A stretch of DNA of 64,000 nucleotides from an uncultured Polaribacter sp. (GTDB lineage Bacteria > Bacteroidota > Bacteroidia > Flavobacteriales > Flavobacteriaceae): positions 27,434 through 91,433 of the forward strand of contig CALSME010000009.1 of the NCBI GenBank assembly GCA_943787375.1, written 5' to 3'. Made by a program: the position numbers and the translations under genes. Each line of letters starts with the position of its first letter. Positions within the stretch are counted from its first letter, which is position 1. The notes below the pieces were generated by a model. It was not told the origin of the DNA and did not search any database. It worked only from the letters and a program-made list of their open reading frames with translations. This document shows, in pieces, positions 8,734-17,106 of the stretch.

Positions 8734-9783
8734 ATGAAAAAGTTACTTTTATTTATAGTACTGCTTTGTTCTATTAGTCTTTCTTTTTCACAAGAAAAAG
8801 AATTAAGCAAAGAAGAAAAAGAAAAAAGAGAACGCAATATTCAAGCAGGTAATCCTTTTAAAGAATTTGGTTACAAACCCAAAATTGCAACATTAAGTAA
8901 GGGGAAGTATTTAGAATTTCACGATTTAGATAGCATCGTTAAAATTGGTTCTTTTACGTTTCACGTAAAAAGAAAAATAATTAACGGATATTCACAGGAA
9001 GAAACTAAATATTCAGAAGCTACTTTAAGACCTGAAATTGTAAGTCGTTGGTTTAGTCCTGACCCATTAAGTGATGAATTTCCAAGTTGGTCGCCTTATA
9101 ATTTTGTAAAGAATAACCCTTTAAGATTTATTGACCCTACAGGTTTGGCACCTGAAGATATTATAATTTGGTATAAAGATGAAAATAATAAAAGTCAAAG
9201 CTTTACATATACTGGTAATAATGAGAGTAATGCACCTAAAAATAAATTTGTCCAATCTGTTTTAGATGCGGCGTGCAACAATACAACTAATGGAAGCGGA
9301 AAAAATCTTCAATCTTTAGCAGAAAATAAAAATGTAAAAGTTTCCGTTGCTGAAACATCAGAAAATTCTATGTTCAGTTCTGCTCAAAATGCAATATTCT
9401 GGAATCCAGAAGGAGGTACAGAAACAGATAATGGTACAGTTCGTTCTCCAGCTTCTGTTTTAGAACACGAAGCTGACCACGCAGTAGGTTATAATTCTGA
9501 TTCTAAATCATATTTTGATAGATTAAATTCACCTGATTCTCAATATTCAAATAAAGAAGAAAGAAGAGTTATTACTGGTTCAGAACAGACTACTGCTAGA
9601 GCAAACGGAGAAATTAGTGGAAAGCAAGTAACTCGAAGAAATCATAATGGAAGATTAGTTATTACAAATGGTGTTTCTTCTAATGCAATAAACAGAAAAA
9701 AAACCTACAATTACTATAAACTTTTGGATGCCAATGGTTACCAAGTAAATAAAGAATTAAAAAAATATAAACCAAAAAATTAG
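8734..9783 (+). CDS. secreted RHS-core protein with C-terminal M91-type zinc metallopeptidase toxin
   Basis: A 349-residue exported protein (signal ends near ISLSFSQ, residue ~20). Residues ~105-141 carry the RHS-associated core signature, RWFSPDPLSDEFPSWSPYN then NNPLRFIDPTGLAP, without any RHS/YD repeats before it. The C-terminal domain, from ~145, has EHEADHAVGY with an HExxH zinc motif at 245-249. A later NKEERRVITGSEQTTARANGEI block offers a glutamate as third ligand, as in M91 (NleD-like) effector peptidases. This is the layout of a polymorphic toxin: conserved delivery module then variable enzymatic tip. It is unusually short because the RHS cage is absent. The operon context and a lipoprotein directly downstream support a toxin role. 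Confidence 0.8.
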   Translation: MKKLLLFIVLLCSISLSFSQEKELSKEEKEKRERNIQAGNPFKEFGYKPKIATLSKGKYLEFHDLDSIVKIGSFTFHVKRKIINGYSQEETKYSEATLRPEIVSRWFSPDPLSDEFPSWSPYNFVKNNPLRFIDPTGLAPEDIIIWYKDENNKSQSFTYTGNNESNAPKNKFVQSVLDAACNNTTNGSGKNLQSLAENKNVKVSVAETSENSMFSSAQNAIFWNPEGGTETDNGTVRSPASVLEHEADHAVGYNSDSKSYFDRLNSPDSQYSNKEERRVITGSEQTTARANGEISGKQVTRRNHNGRLVITNGVSSNAINRKKTYNYYKLLDANGYQVNKELKKYKPKN

Positions 9784-9785
9784 TT

Positions 9786-10199
9786 ATGAATAAACTTTAT
9801 TATATTTTAATACTATTTCTACTTTCTAATTGCCGTCAAGAAAATAATAAAATAGAATATTTAAACATTTTTTTTGTTGAAAAAGGTTTAACATCACAAA
9901 TACCTATTTCCTGTGATAGATTAAAAGGAAAATGGAATAGTAATACCTTATTTAATAAAAAATTAAAGAATAGTTCTTTTTTGCAAAAATTTGAAACCCT
10001 TTACAAAAATTATCAAAAAAATGAAGAAAAAACAAATACTGATATTGATGTTAGAATAAAAGTTCTAATTTATTTAAAAAATAAAAATGTTGATACATTA
10101 TGTTTAGGCGAAAACTTTAATACATATTTAAATGGTAAAAAAATGATTGACTCTCCAAAGCTTTTAAAATTAATAAAAGATAAAATTTACAATAATTAA
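9786..10199 (+). CDS. small lipoprotein, candidate immunity protein
   Basis: A 137-residue lipoprotein: MNKLYYILILFLLSNC gives an SPII signal with Cys16. The rest is a lysine- and asparagine-rich domain without a family I recognise. It begins 2 bases after the metallopeptidase gene and is more A/T-rich than its neighbours. In polymorphic toxin loci the immunity gene follows the toxin directly, so immunity is the best inference. A lipid anchor would place it in the periplasm or at the cell surface, where an exported peptidase would meet it. No sequence evidence beyond position supports this. Confidence 0.6.
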   Translation: MNKLYYILILFLLSNCRQENNKIEYLNIFFVEKGLTSQIPISCDRLKGKWNSNTLFNKKLKNSSFLQKFETLYKNYQKNEEKTNTDIDVRIKVLIYLKNKNVDTLCLGENFNTYLNGKKMIDSPKLLKLIKDKIYNN

Positions 10200-10240
10200 A
10201 AAGAATCTTGAACGATTACTGAAAATATAAATAAAGCCCT

Positions 10241-10380
10241 GTTGCCAACACCGTGTATAATTAGTGGCTAGTTCTCGCCTACTTCTAAAAATCCTCGCGG
10301 ATTTTCAATTTGGTATGTACTTGCAAAGTTTCGTAATAACTCCCACAACTAGGCATATCCGAGACCGTTGTAGATAATTA
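10241..10380. repeat. ~140-bp imperfect palindromic element at right edge of toxin island
   Basis: The element opens with GTTGCCAAC and ACCGTGTATAATTA (10250-10263) and closes with ACCGTTGTAGATAATTA (10364-10380). Inside are CTAGTT (10268-10273) against AACTAG (10347-10352), and a central hairpin AAAATCC-TCGC-GGATTTT at 10288-10305. Nested inverted repeats with direct repeats at the ends resemble a folded recombination site, attC-like in general form. I have the impression that this sequence recurs in flavobacterial accessory regions, but cannot check it here. Confidence 0.5.
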
Positions 10381-10455
10381 AAAACTGGCTATAAAATAGA
10401 GATATTAATTAAAATAAATGGGAGCTGCAAGTGATATTATTAATTCAAACCCGCT

Positions 10456-10479
10456 CCGCAAAGTCTACCGACTTTGCGG
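10456..10479. repeat. perfect 10-bp inverted repeat with TACC loop
   Basis: CCGCAAAGTC (10456-10465) and GACTTTGCGG (10470-10479) pair perfectly around TACC. Neither strand continues into a T-run, so it is not a standard terminator. It is GC-rich compared with its surroundings and sits between the toxin-island element and the guaB terminator. It may be a dispersed palindromic unit or a recombinase hairpin. Confidence 0.6.
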
Positions 10480-10510
10480 CACATAAAAACCTAAGACACA
10501 CCAAAAAGCT

Positions 10511-10544
10511 AAAAAAAAGAGAAGCAGATGCTTCTCTTTTTTTA
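10511..10544 (-). terminator. intrinsic terminator of guaB
   Basis: AGAGAAGC and GCTTCTCT form an 8-bp stem around AGAT, flanked by A and T runs on both sides. On the minus strand it follows the guaB stop and ends in a T-run; it could also act on plus-strand transcripts. Confidence 0.85.
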
Positions 10545-10561
10545 TTATAATCAGTTTATTT

Positions 10562-12037
10562 TTATCTTCTGCTATAGTTTGGTGCTTCTTTGGTAATGGC
10601 AACATCATGCGGATGACTTTCATTAATACCGCTGGCAGTAATTCTTACGAACTTTCCAGTGTCTTGCAAAGTAGCAATGTCTTTCGCACCACAGTAGCCC
10701 ATTCCAGCACGTAACCCACCAATAAACTGGTGAATACTTTCGTCCAAATTTCCTTTGTAAGGAACCCTGCCTACGATGCCTTCTGGTACTAATTTTTTAA
10801 TATCAGCTTCAACATCTTGGAAATAGCGATCCTTAGAACCTTGCTTCATGGCTTCAACAGATCCCATTCCACGATAGGATTTAAACTTTCTTCCTTCATA
10901 AATAATCGTTTCTCCAGGAGATTCTTTGGTTCCCGCTAAAAGAGATCCCAACATTACAGAATCTGCACCCGCAGCAATGGCTTTCGGAATATCCCCTGTA
11001 TAGCGAATCCCTCCATCGGCAATTACTGGAACGCCAGTTCCTTTAATGGCAGCTGCCACTTCTAAAACGGCAGAAAATTGTGGAAAACCAACCCCTGCTA
11101 CCACTCTCGTAGTACAAATAGACCCCGGTCCAATACCAACTTTCACTGCATCAGCTCCCGCTGCAACTAAATATTTTGCCGCTTCGGCAGTGGCGATATT
11201 TCCAACCACCACATCCAAATTCGGAAACTTTGCTTTTACTTCTTTTAGCACCATAACAACGCCTTTGGTGTGTCCATGAGCAGTATCTATAATCACCGCA
11301 TCAACACCTGCTTTTACCAAAGCCTCGGCTCTTACAACCGCATCGGAAGTAACGCCCAATGCAGCAGCAACCCTTAAACGCCCAAATGAATCTTTATTTG
11401 CAAATGGTTTTTGAGTTACTTTGGTGATATCACGAAAAGTGATCAATCCTTTAAGAATATACTGATCGTCTACGATCAATAGTTTTTCAATTTTATTTTT
11501 TTGAAGAATTTTCTCCGCATCTTTTAAAGAAGTACCTACAGAAGCAGTAATCAAGTTTTCCGAAGTCATTACTTCAACAATCGGTCTTTGATTGTCATGC
11601 TCAAAACGCAAATCTCGGTTGGTTACAATCCCTTTTAAAATACCGTTATCATCCACAATCGGAATTCCACCAATACCGTGTTCCTTCATGTTGGCTTTTG
11701 CATCTAAAACAAAAGCGGTTAAAGGTAGAGTAACAGGATCTAAAATCATACCCGATTCTGCACGTTTTACACGTCTCACTTCTTGAGCTTGTTGCTCAAT
11801 GGTCATGTTTTTATGCAAAACACCAATCCCTCCTTCTCTAGCAATCGCAATCGCCATCGCAGATTCTGTAACAGTATCCATTGCTGCAGAAATAATGGGA
11901 ACATTAATGGTAATGTTTCTTGTAAATTTTGTTTGAATAATTACTTCTCTGGGAAGTACATCTGAAAAGGCAGGTACTAGTAAAACGTCGTCATACGTGA
12001 GTCCTTCTCCTACTATTTTATTGTTGTGTGCTGTCAT
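10562..12037 (-). CDS. guaB: inosine-5'-monophosphate dehydrogenase
   Basis: IMP dehydrogenase, the NAD-dependent oxidation of IMP to XMP that commits purines to GMP synthesis. The 491-residue product has the N-terminal [18 protein letters not shown], a CBS pair at ~95-210, the catalytic loop [17 protein letters not shown] with the active-site cysteine, the phosphate site [10 protein letters not shown], and the flap region YRGMGS. The start is the ATG at 12035-12037 ([12 protein letters not shown]); the upstream TTG at 12061 adds eight residues and is less likely. It is monocistronic, with its own terminator downstream and a -7 element about 25 bases upstream of the start. Confidence 0.97.
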   Translation of the reverse strand: MTAHNNKIVGEGLTYDDVLLVPAFSDVLPREVIIQTKFTRNITINVPIISAAMDTVTESAMAIAIAREGGIGVLHKNMTIEQQAQEVRRVKRAESGMILDPVTLPLTAFVLDAKANMKEHGIGGIPIVDDNGILKGIVTNRDLRFEHDNQRPIVEVMTSENLITASVGTSLKDAEKILQKNKIEKLLIVDDQYILKGLITFRDITKVTQKPFANKDSFGRLRVAAALGVTSDAVVRAEALVKAGVDAVIIDTAHGHTKGVVMVLKEVKAKFPNLDVVVGNIATAEAAKYLVAAGADAVKVGIGPGSICTTRVVAGVGFPQFSAVLEVAAAIKGTGVPVIADGGIRYTGDIPKAIAAGADSVMLGSLLAGTKESPGETIIYEGRKFKSYRGMGSVEAMKQGSKDRYFQDVEADIKKLVPEGIVGRVPYKGNLDESIHQFIGGLRAGMGYCGAKDIATLQDTGKFVRITASGINESHPHDVAITKEAPNYSRR

Positions 12038-12040
12038 GTT

Positions 12041-12070
12041 GCAATTAAAGTCTAATTGCAAGCAAATTTA
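12041..12070 (-). promoter_or_regulatory. guaB -7 element and start-proximal inverted repeat
   Basis: Read on the minus strand, TAAATTTG (12063-12070) fits the TAnnTTTG -7 consensus; no good -33 is visible. The very short leader holds GCAATTA (12053-12059 read in reverse) and TAATTGC (12041-12047) around a 5-base spacer, directly before the ATG at 12037. This could be a repressor operator or a small hairpin next to the start codon. Confidence 0.45.
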
Positions 12071-12255
12071 CAACTATTTATTGAGTTTTTACCATTAATT
12101 AAAAGTTAGGCTTCAATAGGCCTTTTTTAGATGAATCCCACAGGGCATAATGTTACTTTTAAACCAGCCTACACAACCACAATAAAAAAAAAATTAACGT
12201 AACTCTTTAACAATCAATATTTTTAAAACATTATCTTTATTTATTCTAAATAAGG

Positions 12256-12286
12256 TTTGAAAAACTCATTATGTGTTGTATCTTTG
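12256..12286 (+). promoter_or_regulatory. consensus Bacteroidetes promoter of the TonB receptor gene
   Basis: TTTG (12256-12259), a 19-base spacer and TATCTTTG (12279-12286) match the Bacteroidetes -33/-7 consensus. Transcription would start near 12291. The ATG at 12271 lies inside the promoter, so translation must begin at the ATG at 12325, where a signal peptide starts. In the rest of 12071-12255 no regulator site could be named. Confidence 0.8.
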
Positions 12287-12324
12287 CACTCAAAAAAAAG
12301 CTATTTATAATTAATCTAAATAAA

Positions 12325-14562
12325 ATGAGACTATACCTTTCGCTCTTAACCATCTTATTTACAGGTATATTAACAGGGCAAACAAAAGAAGAAAAAAAAG
12401 AAGTTGGGCAACTAGATACCATCCAAAAATTAGACGAAATCATTATTTCCACCAATCAAATTTTTGGAAATAAATATGTAGCGAAGCACAGAACAGGCTC
12501 CGCTTATTATCTATCACCAAAAGAATTACAAAAATTCAGTTTTACCGACATCAACAAAGCATTGAGAACCGTTCCGGGGGTTTCTTTGTATGAAGAAGAT
12601 GGTTTTGGATTGCGTCCAAACATTAGTTTAAGGGGAACTTCTCCGGAAAGAAGCTCAAAAATTACACTAATGGAAGATGGGGTTTTAATAGCTCCAGCTC
12701 CCTATAGTGCCGCTTCTGCCTACTACTTCCCTACCATTGCAAGAATGGAAGCAATAGAAGTATTAAAAGGAAGTAGCCAAGTACAATACGGTCCTTTTAC
12801 CACTGGTGGTGCCATTAATATGATTTCATCTCAAATTCCTACAGATTTTACAGGAAGTGTTCGGGCTTCCTATGGAAGTTTTAATTCGAATCAGCTACAT
12901 GCGAAAGTTGGAGGCAATCATAAAAATATAGGGTACTTCATTGAATATCTAAATTACGGATCGGACGGTTTTAAAACCTTAGAAAGCGGAAAAAATACAG
13001 GTTTTAATAAAAACGATGTTGTTGCCAAACTACGTGTACAATTATTTCCAAATCAAGCAGTGAAGCAATCGTTGGATTTCAAATTTCAATATGCCGATGA
13101 AATGGGAAATGAAACGTATTTAGGGCTTACAGAAGCAGATTTTAAAACGAACCCGTTTTCAAGATACGCAGCCTCTAATAATGATAAGATGACGACAGAT
13201 CATACCCAATACATGCTAACGTATCATTTGGGTTTCTCTAAAAATCTTACGTTGACCACCACATTCTATCGAAATAATTTTGCAAGAAATTGGTACAAGT
13301 TAAACGACATTACTTTTGATGGTGACAAGCAAAAAATATCAAAAATATTAGAAGATCCTACCAACTATTCAAATCATTTTAACATCGTAAACGGGACCGC
13401 CAATTCAGCGGCAGATGCCATTGGTATAAAGGCAAATAACCGATCATATTATGCACAAGGAATGCAGACAAAGTTAGATTATCATTGGTATACAGGAAAT
13501 GCATTTCATGACTTAGAGATCGGGTTCAGATATCATTATGACGAGGAAGATCGTTTTCAATGGGTCGACAAATATAGCATCTCCAATACTGGTGTTTTAA
13601 TTGAAACTACGGCAGGAGTTCCTGGAACCGATGCCAACAGAATTAGCAGTGCAAAAGCTTTTGCGTCTTACATTACCTATAAATTAAAATATCAGAAATG
13701 GACCTTTACACCAGGGGTTCGGTATGAAGATATTTTATTAGAAAGAAAAGATTTTGGCAAAAATGACATTATACGCGCTGGTAGTGACTTAAATGAACGT
13801 GAAAACAACGTGGCAATTTTCATTCCTGGAATGGGAGCCAACTATAAGTTTAACAATGATTTTTCACTATTCGGAGGAATTCATAAAGGATTTTCGCCTC
13901 CAGGAAACAAAGAAGATGAAAAAGCAGAAGAAAGTATCAATTACGAATTAGGAACCCGCTTCAATCTCGGGAAATTAAAAGGGGAATTCGTTGGTTTTTA
14001 TAACGATTATTCCAACCTATTAGGAAGTGATATTGCTGCTACCGGCGGAACTGGTTCGCTAGACCAATTCAACGCAGGAGCAGTAAAAGTAAACGGAATA
14101 GAACTCTTGTTAAACTACAATATAACCTCAAAAAATGCACGTTTTTCCTTCCCATTTTCTTTTGGGTACACTTTTACAAACACCGAGTTCTTAACCAGTT
14201 TTGGGAGTGTTGATAGTTTGTGGGGAACGGTAATGGTTGGTGATGAATTGCCTTACATTCCAAAACACCAATTGAACGCTGCTTTGTCTTTGGAACATGC
14301 AAAATTTGAAGTCAACTTGAATGCACGTTACAATGGTGCGTTTAGAACTTTGGCCGGTTCAGGAAACATTCCAACCAACGAAAAAGTAGCCTCCAACTTC
14401 ATCATAGACATGTCAAGTAAATACAGGGTAACTCCCCAATTTCAACTGACGGCAAACCTAACAAACTTACTTAATAATACCTATGCGGTTTCTAGAGTTC
14501 CTGCGGGCTTACGCCCTGGACATCCTTTTGGAATTTACGGCGGGTTTCAATACCAATTCTAG
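12325..14562 (+). CDS. TonB-dependent outer-membrane receptor, FecA-like
   Basis: A TonB-dependent receptor of 745 residues after start correction. The signal peptide is MRLYLSLLTILFTGILTGQ. A short periplasmic stretch with LDEIIIS (TonB-box-like) leads into the plug domain: DINKALRTVPGVSLYEEDGF, NISLRGTSPERSSKITLMEDG, VLKGSSQVQYGPFTTGGAINMI. The barrel follows and ends in FGIYGGFQYQF with the terminal aromatic. The plug resembles FecA-type ferric citrate/siderophore receptors, so iron chelates are the likely cargo. No SusD partner is adjacent, which argues against a glycan role. No carboxypeptidase-like N-terminal domain is present. Confidence 0.9.
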   Translation: MRLYLSLLTILFTGILTGQTKEEKKEVGQLDTIQKLDEIIISTNQIFGNKYVAKHRTGSAYYLSPKELQKFSFTDINKALRTVPGVSLYEEDGFGLRPNISLRGTSPERSSKITLMEDGVLIAPAPYSAASAYYFPTIARMEAIEVLKGSSQVQYGPFTTGGAINMISSQIPTDFTGSVRASYGSFNSNQLHAKVGGNHKNIGYFIEYLNYGSDGFKTLESGKNTGFNKNDVVAKLRVQLFPNQAVKQSLDFKFQYADEMGNETYLGLTEADFKTNPFSRYAASNNDKMTTDHTQYMLTYHLGFSKNLTLTTTFYRNNFARNWYKLNDITFDGDKQKISKILEDPTNYSNHFNIVNGTANSAADAIGIKANNRSYYAQGMQTKLDYHWYTGNAFHDLEIGFRYHYDEEDRFQWVDKYSISNTGVLIETTAGVPGTDANRISSAKAFASYITYKLKYQKWTFTPGVRYEDILLERKDFGKNDIIRAGSDLNERENNVAIFIPGMGANYKFNNDFSLFGGIHKGFSPPGNKEDEKAEESINYELGTRFNLGKLKGEFVGFYNDYSNLLGSDIAATGGTGSLDQFNAGAVKVNGIELLLNYNITSKNARFSFPFSFGYTFTNTEFLTSFGSVDSLWGTVMVGDELPYIPKHQLNAALSLEHAKFEVNLNARYNGAFRTLAGSGNIPTNEKVASNFIIDMSSKYRVTPQFQLTANLTNLLNNTYAVSRVPAGLRPGHPFGIYGGFQYQF

Positions 14563-14595
14563 GAATTAGAAATGGGTCCTAAAAAAGAAGAAGTT

Positions 14596-14628
14596 AAAAA
14601 AGTGTCCTATTTATGGGCACTTTTTTTG
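14596..14628 (+). terminator. terminator of the TonB receptor gene overlapping the convergent gene end
   Basis: AAAAAGTGTCC pairs with GGGCACTTTTT (one G-T pair) around TATTTAT, followed by a T-run. It overlaps the last codons and stop (14607-14609) of the convergent nucleotidase gene, so it may serve both strands. Confidence 0.7.
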
Positions 14629-16133
14629 GTTTCTAAAGTTAAATAGGAAACCACTGCTTTTCGAATATCATCCCCTAATTCTGTTGGTTTTGGATGATAT
14701 ACCGAAAGCACATCCTTGTTTTTTTCAGATAAAAAAGGAATGTCGAAGCCTTTTAAAAGATACTCAGAAAAGGCAACATTATAGGTTGTATTGGAAGCTA
14801 GTAGCTTGTTTTTTATGTACCACTCCGCTCCTACTTTTTTAGCATTAAAACGCTGTAAATAAGCACCAGTTCCGCCAGCCAAAACACCATAATCCAAAAC
14901 ACGTTTCAACAAGCTTCCTTTTATTTTTACTTTTAAAATGGCACCTCCATAAGGCAATACTCTAAAAATATCTACTGCAGTAATGGCCCCTTCTAAGGCA
15001 TCATCAATTCGAATAGATCCACCATTTACAAGGGCACAATCAACACGGTCATCAAAAGCAAAAGACATTGACTGGGTAATGATTTTTCCTAAATTGGTTT
15101 GCACGCTTCGAATGGGAGTATCTCTTCCGTCTAAAGGGGTTTTAGCAGTATAAATAATGGCTGTTGGGTTTGAAACAATTTCTTTGATTTTTGTTTTCAA
15201 TACTTGCTGCCATTGCGCAACTATCGCCCCTACTTTTTCATCCGTTTTTATTGAAGAGTTGATTTCTTTTAATTCTGAAATGAGGGTTACTTTTTTTGTT
15301 TTTTTATCATAAGAAACTCGATGTATATATACAGTTTTAGCATTTGCATCTGCTTTTGTGATGACGGTATTTCCCACAGAAACAGCTCGACTGGTATGTT
15401 CATGACCGCCCATAATTAAAGGAACCTCTGGAAGTAGCTTTGCAATTTTTTTGTCTTGTGCAATTTTAACGTGTGTGAGCCCAAAAACAATATCAACACT
15501 ATCTTTGAGATCGTCATATGCAGCCCTTGCTTGCGCATACATATCTTCATACACCACATATTCTTTTGGATTTGAGGGAATGCAAACACTGATAAAACCG
15601 ATCTTTATTTTGGTGCCATCTGCATCTGAGAATTCTTTAATAAAAGAAGGAGATAGTGGTACTTTTTTACCCACTATTTCCTTGTGAAAAAAGTTAGATC
15701 CCGTTGCTGTTTTCTCTTTTACATTCGCAGAAATCCAAGGGAAATTGCTTTCATTCAAGCGTTTTTGCAAGTCTTTTTGAGGCACGTCAAACTCATGATT
15801 CCCAAAGGCAACCAAATCGAAATTCATGGCATTCATTACGGAAACCATTTGTTTTCCACGAACGCGTTCACCTTCAACTTTTAGGGTTCCTATTAGAGAC
15901 GGATTTAAAAAATCACCAGCCATCATAAGCAACGTGTTTTTATTTTCTTTTAACAATTCTTGATGCACGGTCTCTACACGTGCCATACCTCCAAACTCAC
16001 CGCCTTGGATGGGTGCTATTTCATAGACATCATTCAATTGTAAAAAGGTAAAGTCTATTTTCTGATCGTCTTTGGTGCAAGAAGCTAATAAAAGCAGTGA
16101 TAGCAAAAAAACGTCGATTTTAATGAATTTCAT
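14607..16133 (-). CDS. 5'-nucleotidase / metallophosphatase lipoprotein (UshA-like)
   Basis: A lipoprotein of 508 residues (MKFIKIDVFLLSLLLLASC, lipobox LLASC) with the two domains of the UshA/5'-nucleotidase family. It should hydrolyse nucleotides or related phosphates outside the cytoplasm. The metallophosphatase domain has LQLNDVYEI, MAGDFLNPS, FGNHEFDVP, GLTHVKIAQDKK and MGGHEHTSR. The C-terminal specificity domain has VNGGSIRIDD, RVLPYGG and the late TYNVAFSEYLLKG. The first metal motif is D-V-Y instead of the usual D-x-H, a variant seen in the LNDVYEI subgroup. It is convergent with the TonB receptor gene, and HMG-CoA lyase lies upstream on the same strand. Confidence 0.9.
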   Translation of the reverse strand: MKFIKIDVFLLSLLLLASCTKDDQKIDFTFLQLNDVYEIAPIQGGEFGGMARVETVHQELLKENKNTLLMMAGDFLNPSLIGTLKVEGERVRGKQMVSVMNAMNFDLVAFGNHEFDVPQKDLQKRLNESNFPWISANVKEKTATGSNFFHKEIVGKKVPLSPSFIKEFSDADGTKIKIGFISVCIPSNPKEYVVYEDMYAQARAAYDDLKDSVDIVFGLTHVKIAQDKKIAKLLPEVPLIMGGHEHTSRAVSVGNTVITKADANAKTVYIHRVSYDKKTKKVTLISELKEINSSIKTDEKVGAIVAQWQQVLKTKIKEIVSNPTAIIYTAKTPLDGRDTPIRSVQTNLGKIITQSMSFAFDDRVDCALVNGGSIRIDDALEGAITAVDIFRVLPYGGAILKVKIKGSLLKRVLDYGVLAGGTGAYLQRFNAKKVGAEWYIKNKLLASNTTYNVAFSEYLLKGFDIPFLSEKNKDVLSVYHPKPTELGDDIRKAVVSYLTLETKKSAHK

Positions 16134-16187
16134 TTATTATTATTTTTTTAAGTTTTAACTGCTTTTTGGTCTTCTGTTTTATCAATA

Positions 16188-17051
16188 TTACAAGACTTCA
16201 AAAACTTCCAAAGCTTTATTAAATGCGCTTTCAAAACTCATGGGTTTCAAGTTTGTATTTGCTTTTTGAGCCGTAAAATAGGAGAGTAATTTTTCTGTAG
16301 GCATGTTGCCAGTCAAATCATCTTTTGCCATAGGGCAACCTCCAAATCCTTTGATAGCGCCGTCAAATCGGTTGCAACCCGCTTTATAGGCAGCATCTAC
16401 CTTTTCGTACCATTTATCTGGTGTAGTATGCAAATGCGCCCCAAATTCAATTGTTGGGTAAGCAGGAATTAAATTTGAAAAAAGGTGATGAATCACCTCG
16501 GGTGTTGAACTCCCAACAGTATCGGATAGGGATAAAATTTTAACCCCCATTTGAGACATTTTCTCTGTCCATTTCGCTACAATGTCTACATTCCAAGGAT
16601 CTCCATACGGATTTCCAAAACCCATTGACAAATAAGCGACTACTTCTTTGTTTGTTTTGGACGCAATGTTTAAAATTCCGTCTAAAGTTGCAATCGATTC
16701 GGCAATCGTTTTGTGTGTATTTCGCATTTGAAAATTTTCTGAAATAGAAAATGGATAGCCTAAATAATCAATTTCTTCAAATTGTGAAGCATCGTTGGCA
16801 CCTCTGATATTGGCGATAATTGCCAATAACTTACTGGTTGTTTTGGACAAATCTAATTTTGATAAAACTTCAGCAGTATCTCGCATTTGCGGAATCGCTT
16901 TTGGAGAAACAAAGCTTCCAAAATCAATGGTATCAAACCCTACTTTTAAAAGCGAATTGAGATACAGTACCTTTTTATCGGTAGGAATAAAATGAGACTT
17001 TATGCCTTGCATGGCATCTCGTGGACATTCTATGATTTTAACTTTATACAT
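16188..17051 (-). CDS. hydroxymethylglutaryl-CoA lyase
   Basis: HMG-CoA lyase, cleaving HMG-CoA to acetoacetate and acetyl-CoA in leucine/ketone-body catabolism. The 287-residue TIM barrel has KIIECPRDAMQG (family form VEVGPRDGLQ), SLSDTVGSSTPE, FGAHLHTTPDKWYEK and the signature GFGGCPMAKDDLTGNMPTE with the catalytic cysteine. The start is the ATG at 17049-17051; a TTG three codons earlier is the alternative. The DAMQ for DGLQ change is conservative. It lies 55 bases upstream of the nucleotidase gene on the same strand. Confidence 0.93.
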   Translation of the reverse strand: MYKVKIIECPRDAMQGIKSHFIPTDKKVLYLNSLLKVGFDTIDFGSFVSPKAIPQMRDTAEVLSKLDLSKTTSKLLAIIANIRGANDASQFEEIDYLGYPFSISENFQMRNTHKTIAESIATLDGILNIASKTNKEVVAYLSMGFGNPYGDPWNVDIVAKWTEKMSQMGVKILSLSDTVGSSTPEVIHHLFSNLIPAYPTIEFGAHLHTTPDKWYEKVDAAYKAGCNRFDGAIKGFGGCPMAKDDLTGNMPTEKLLSYFTAQKANTNLKPMSFESAFNKALEVFEVL

Positions 17052-17106
17052 CTGTCTCAAAGATAGACAAACAATTGAATATCAAAAAGAATATATGAAT
17101 GGAAAA

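Noticed and set aside
12271..12324. Earlier ATG for the TonB receptor
   Set aside because: It lies between the -33 and -7 boxes, and the signal peptide begins at 12325.
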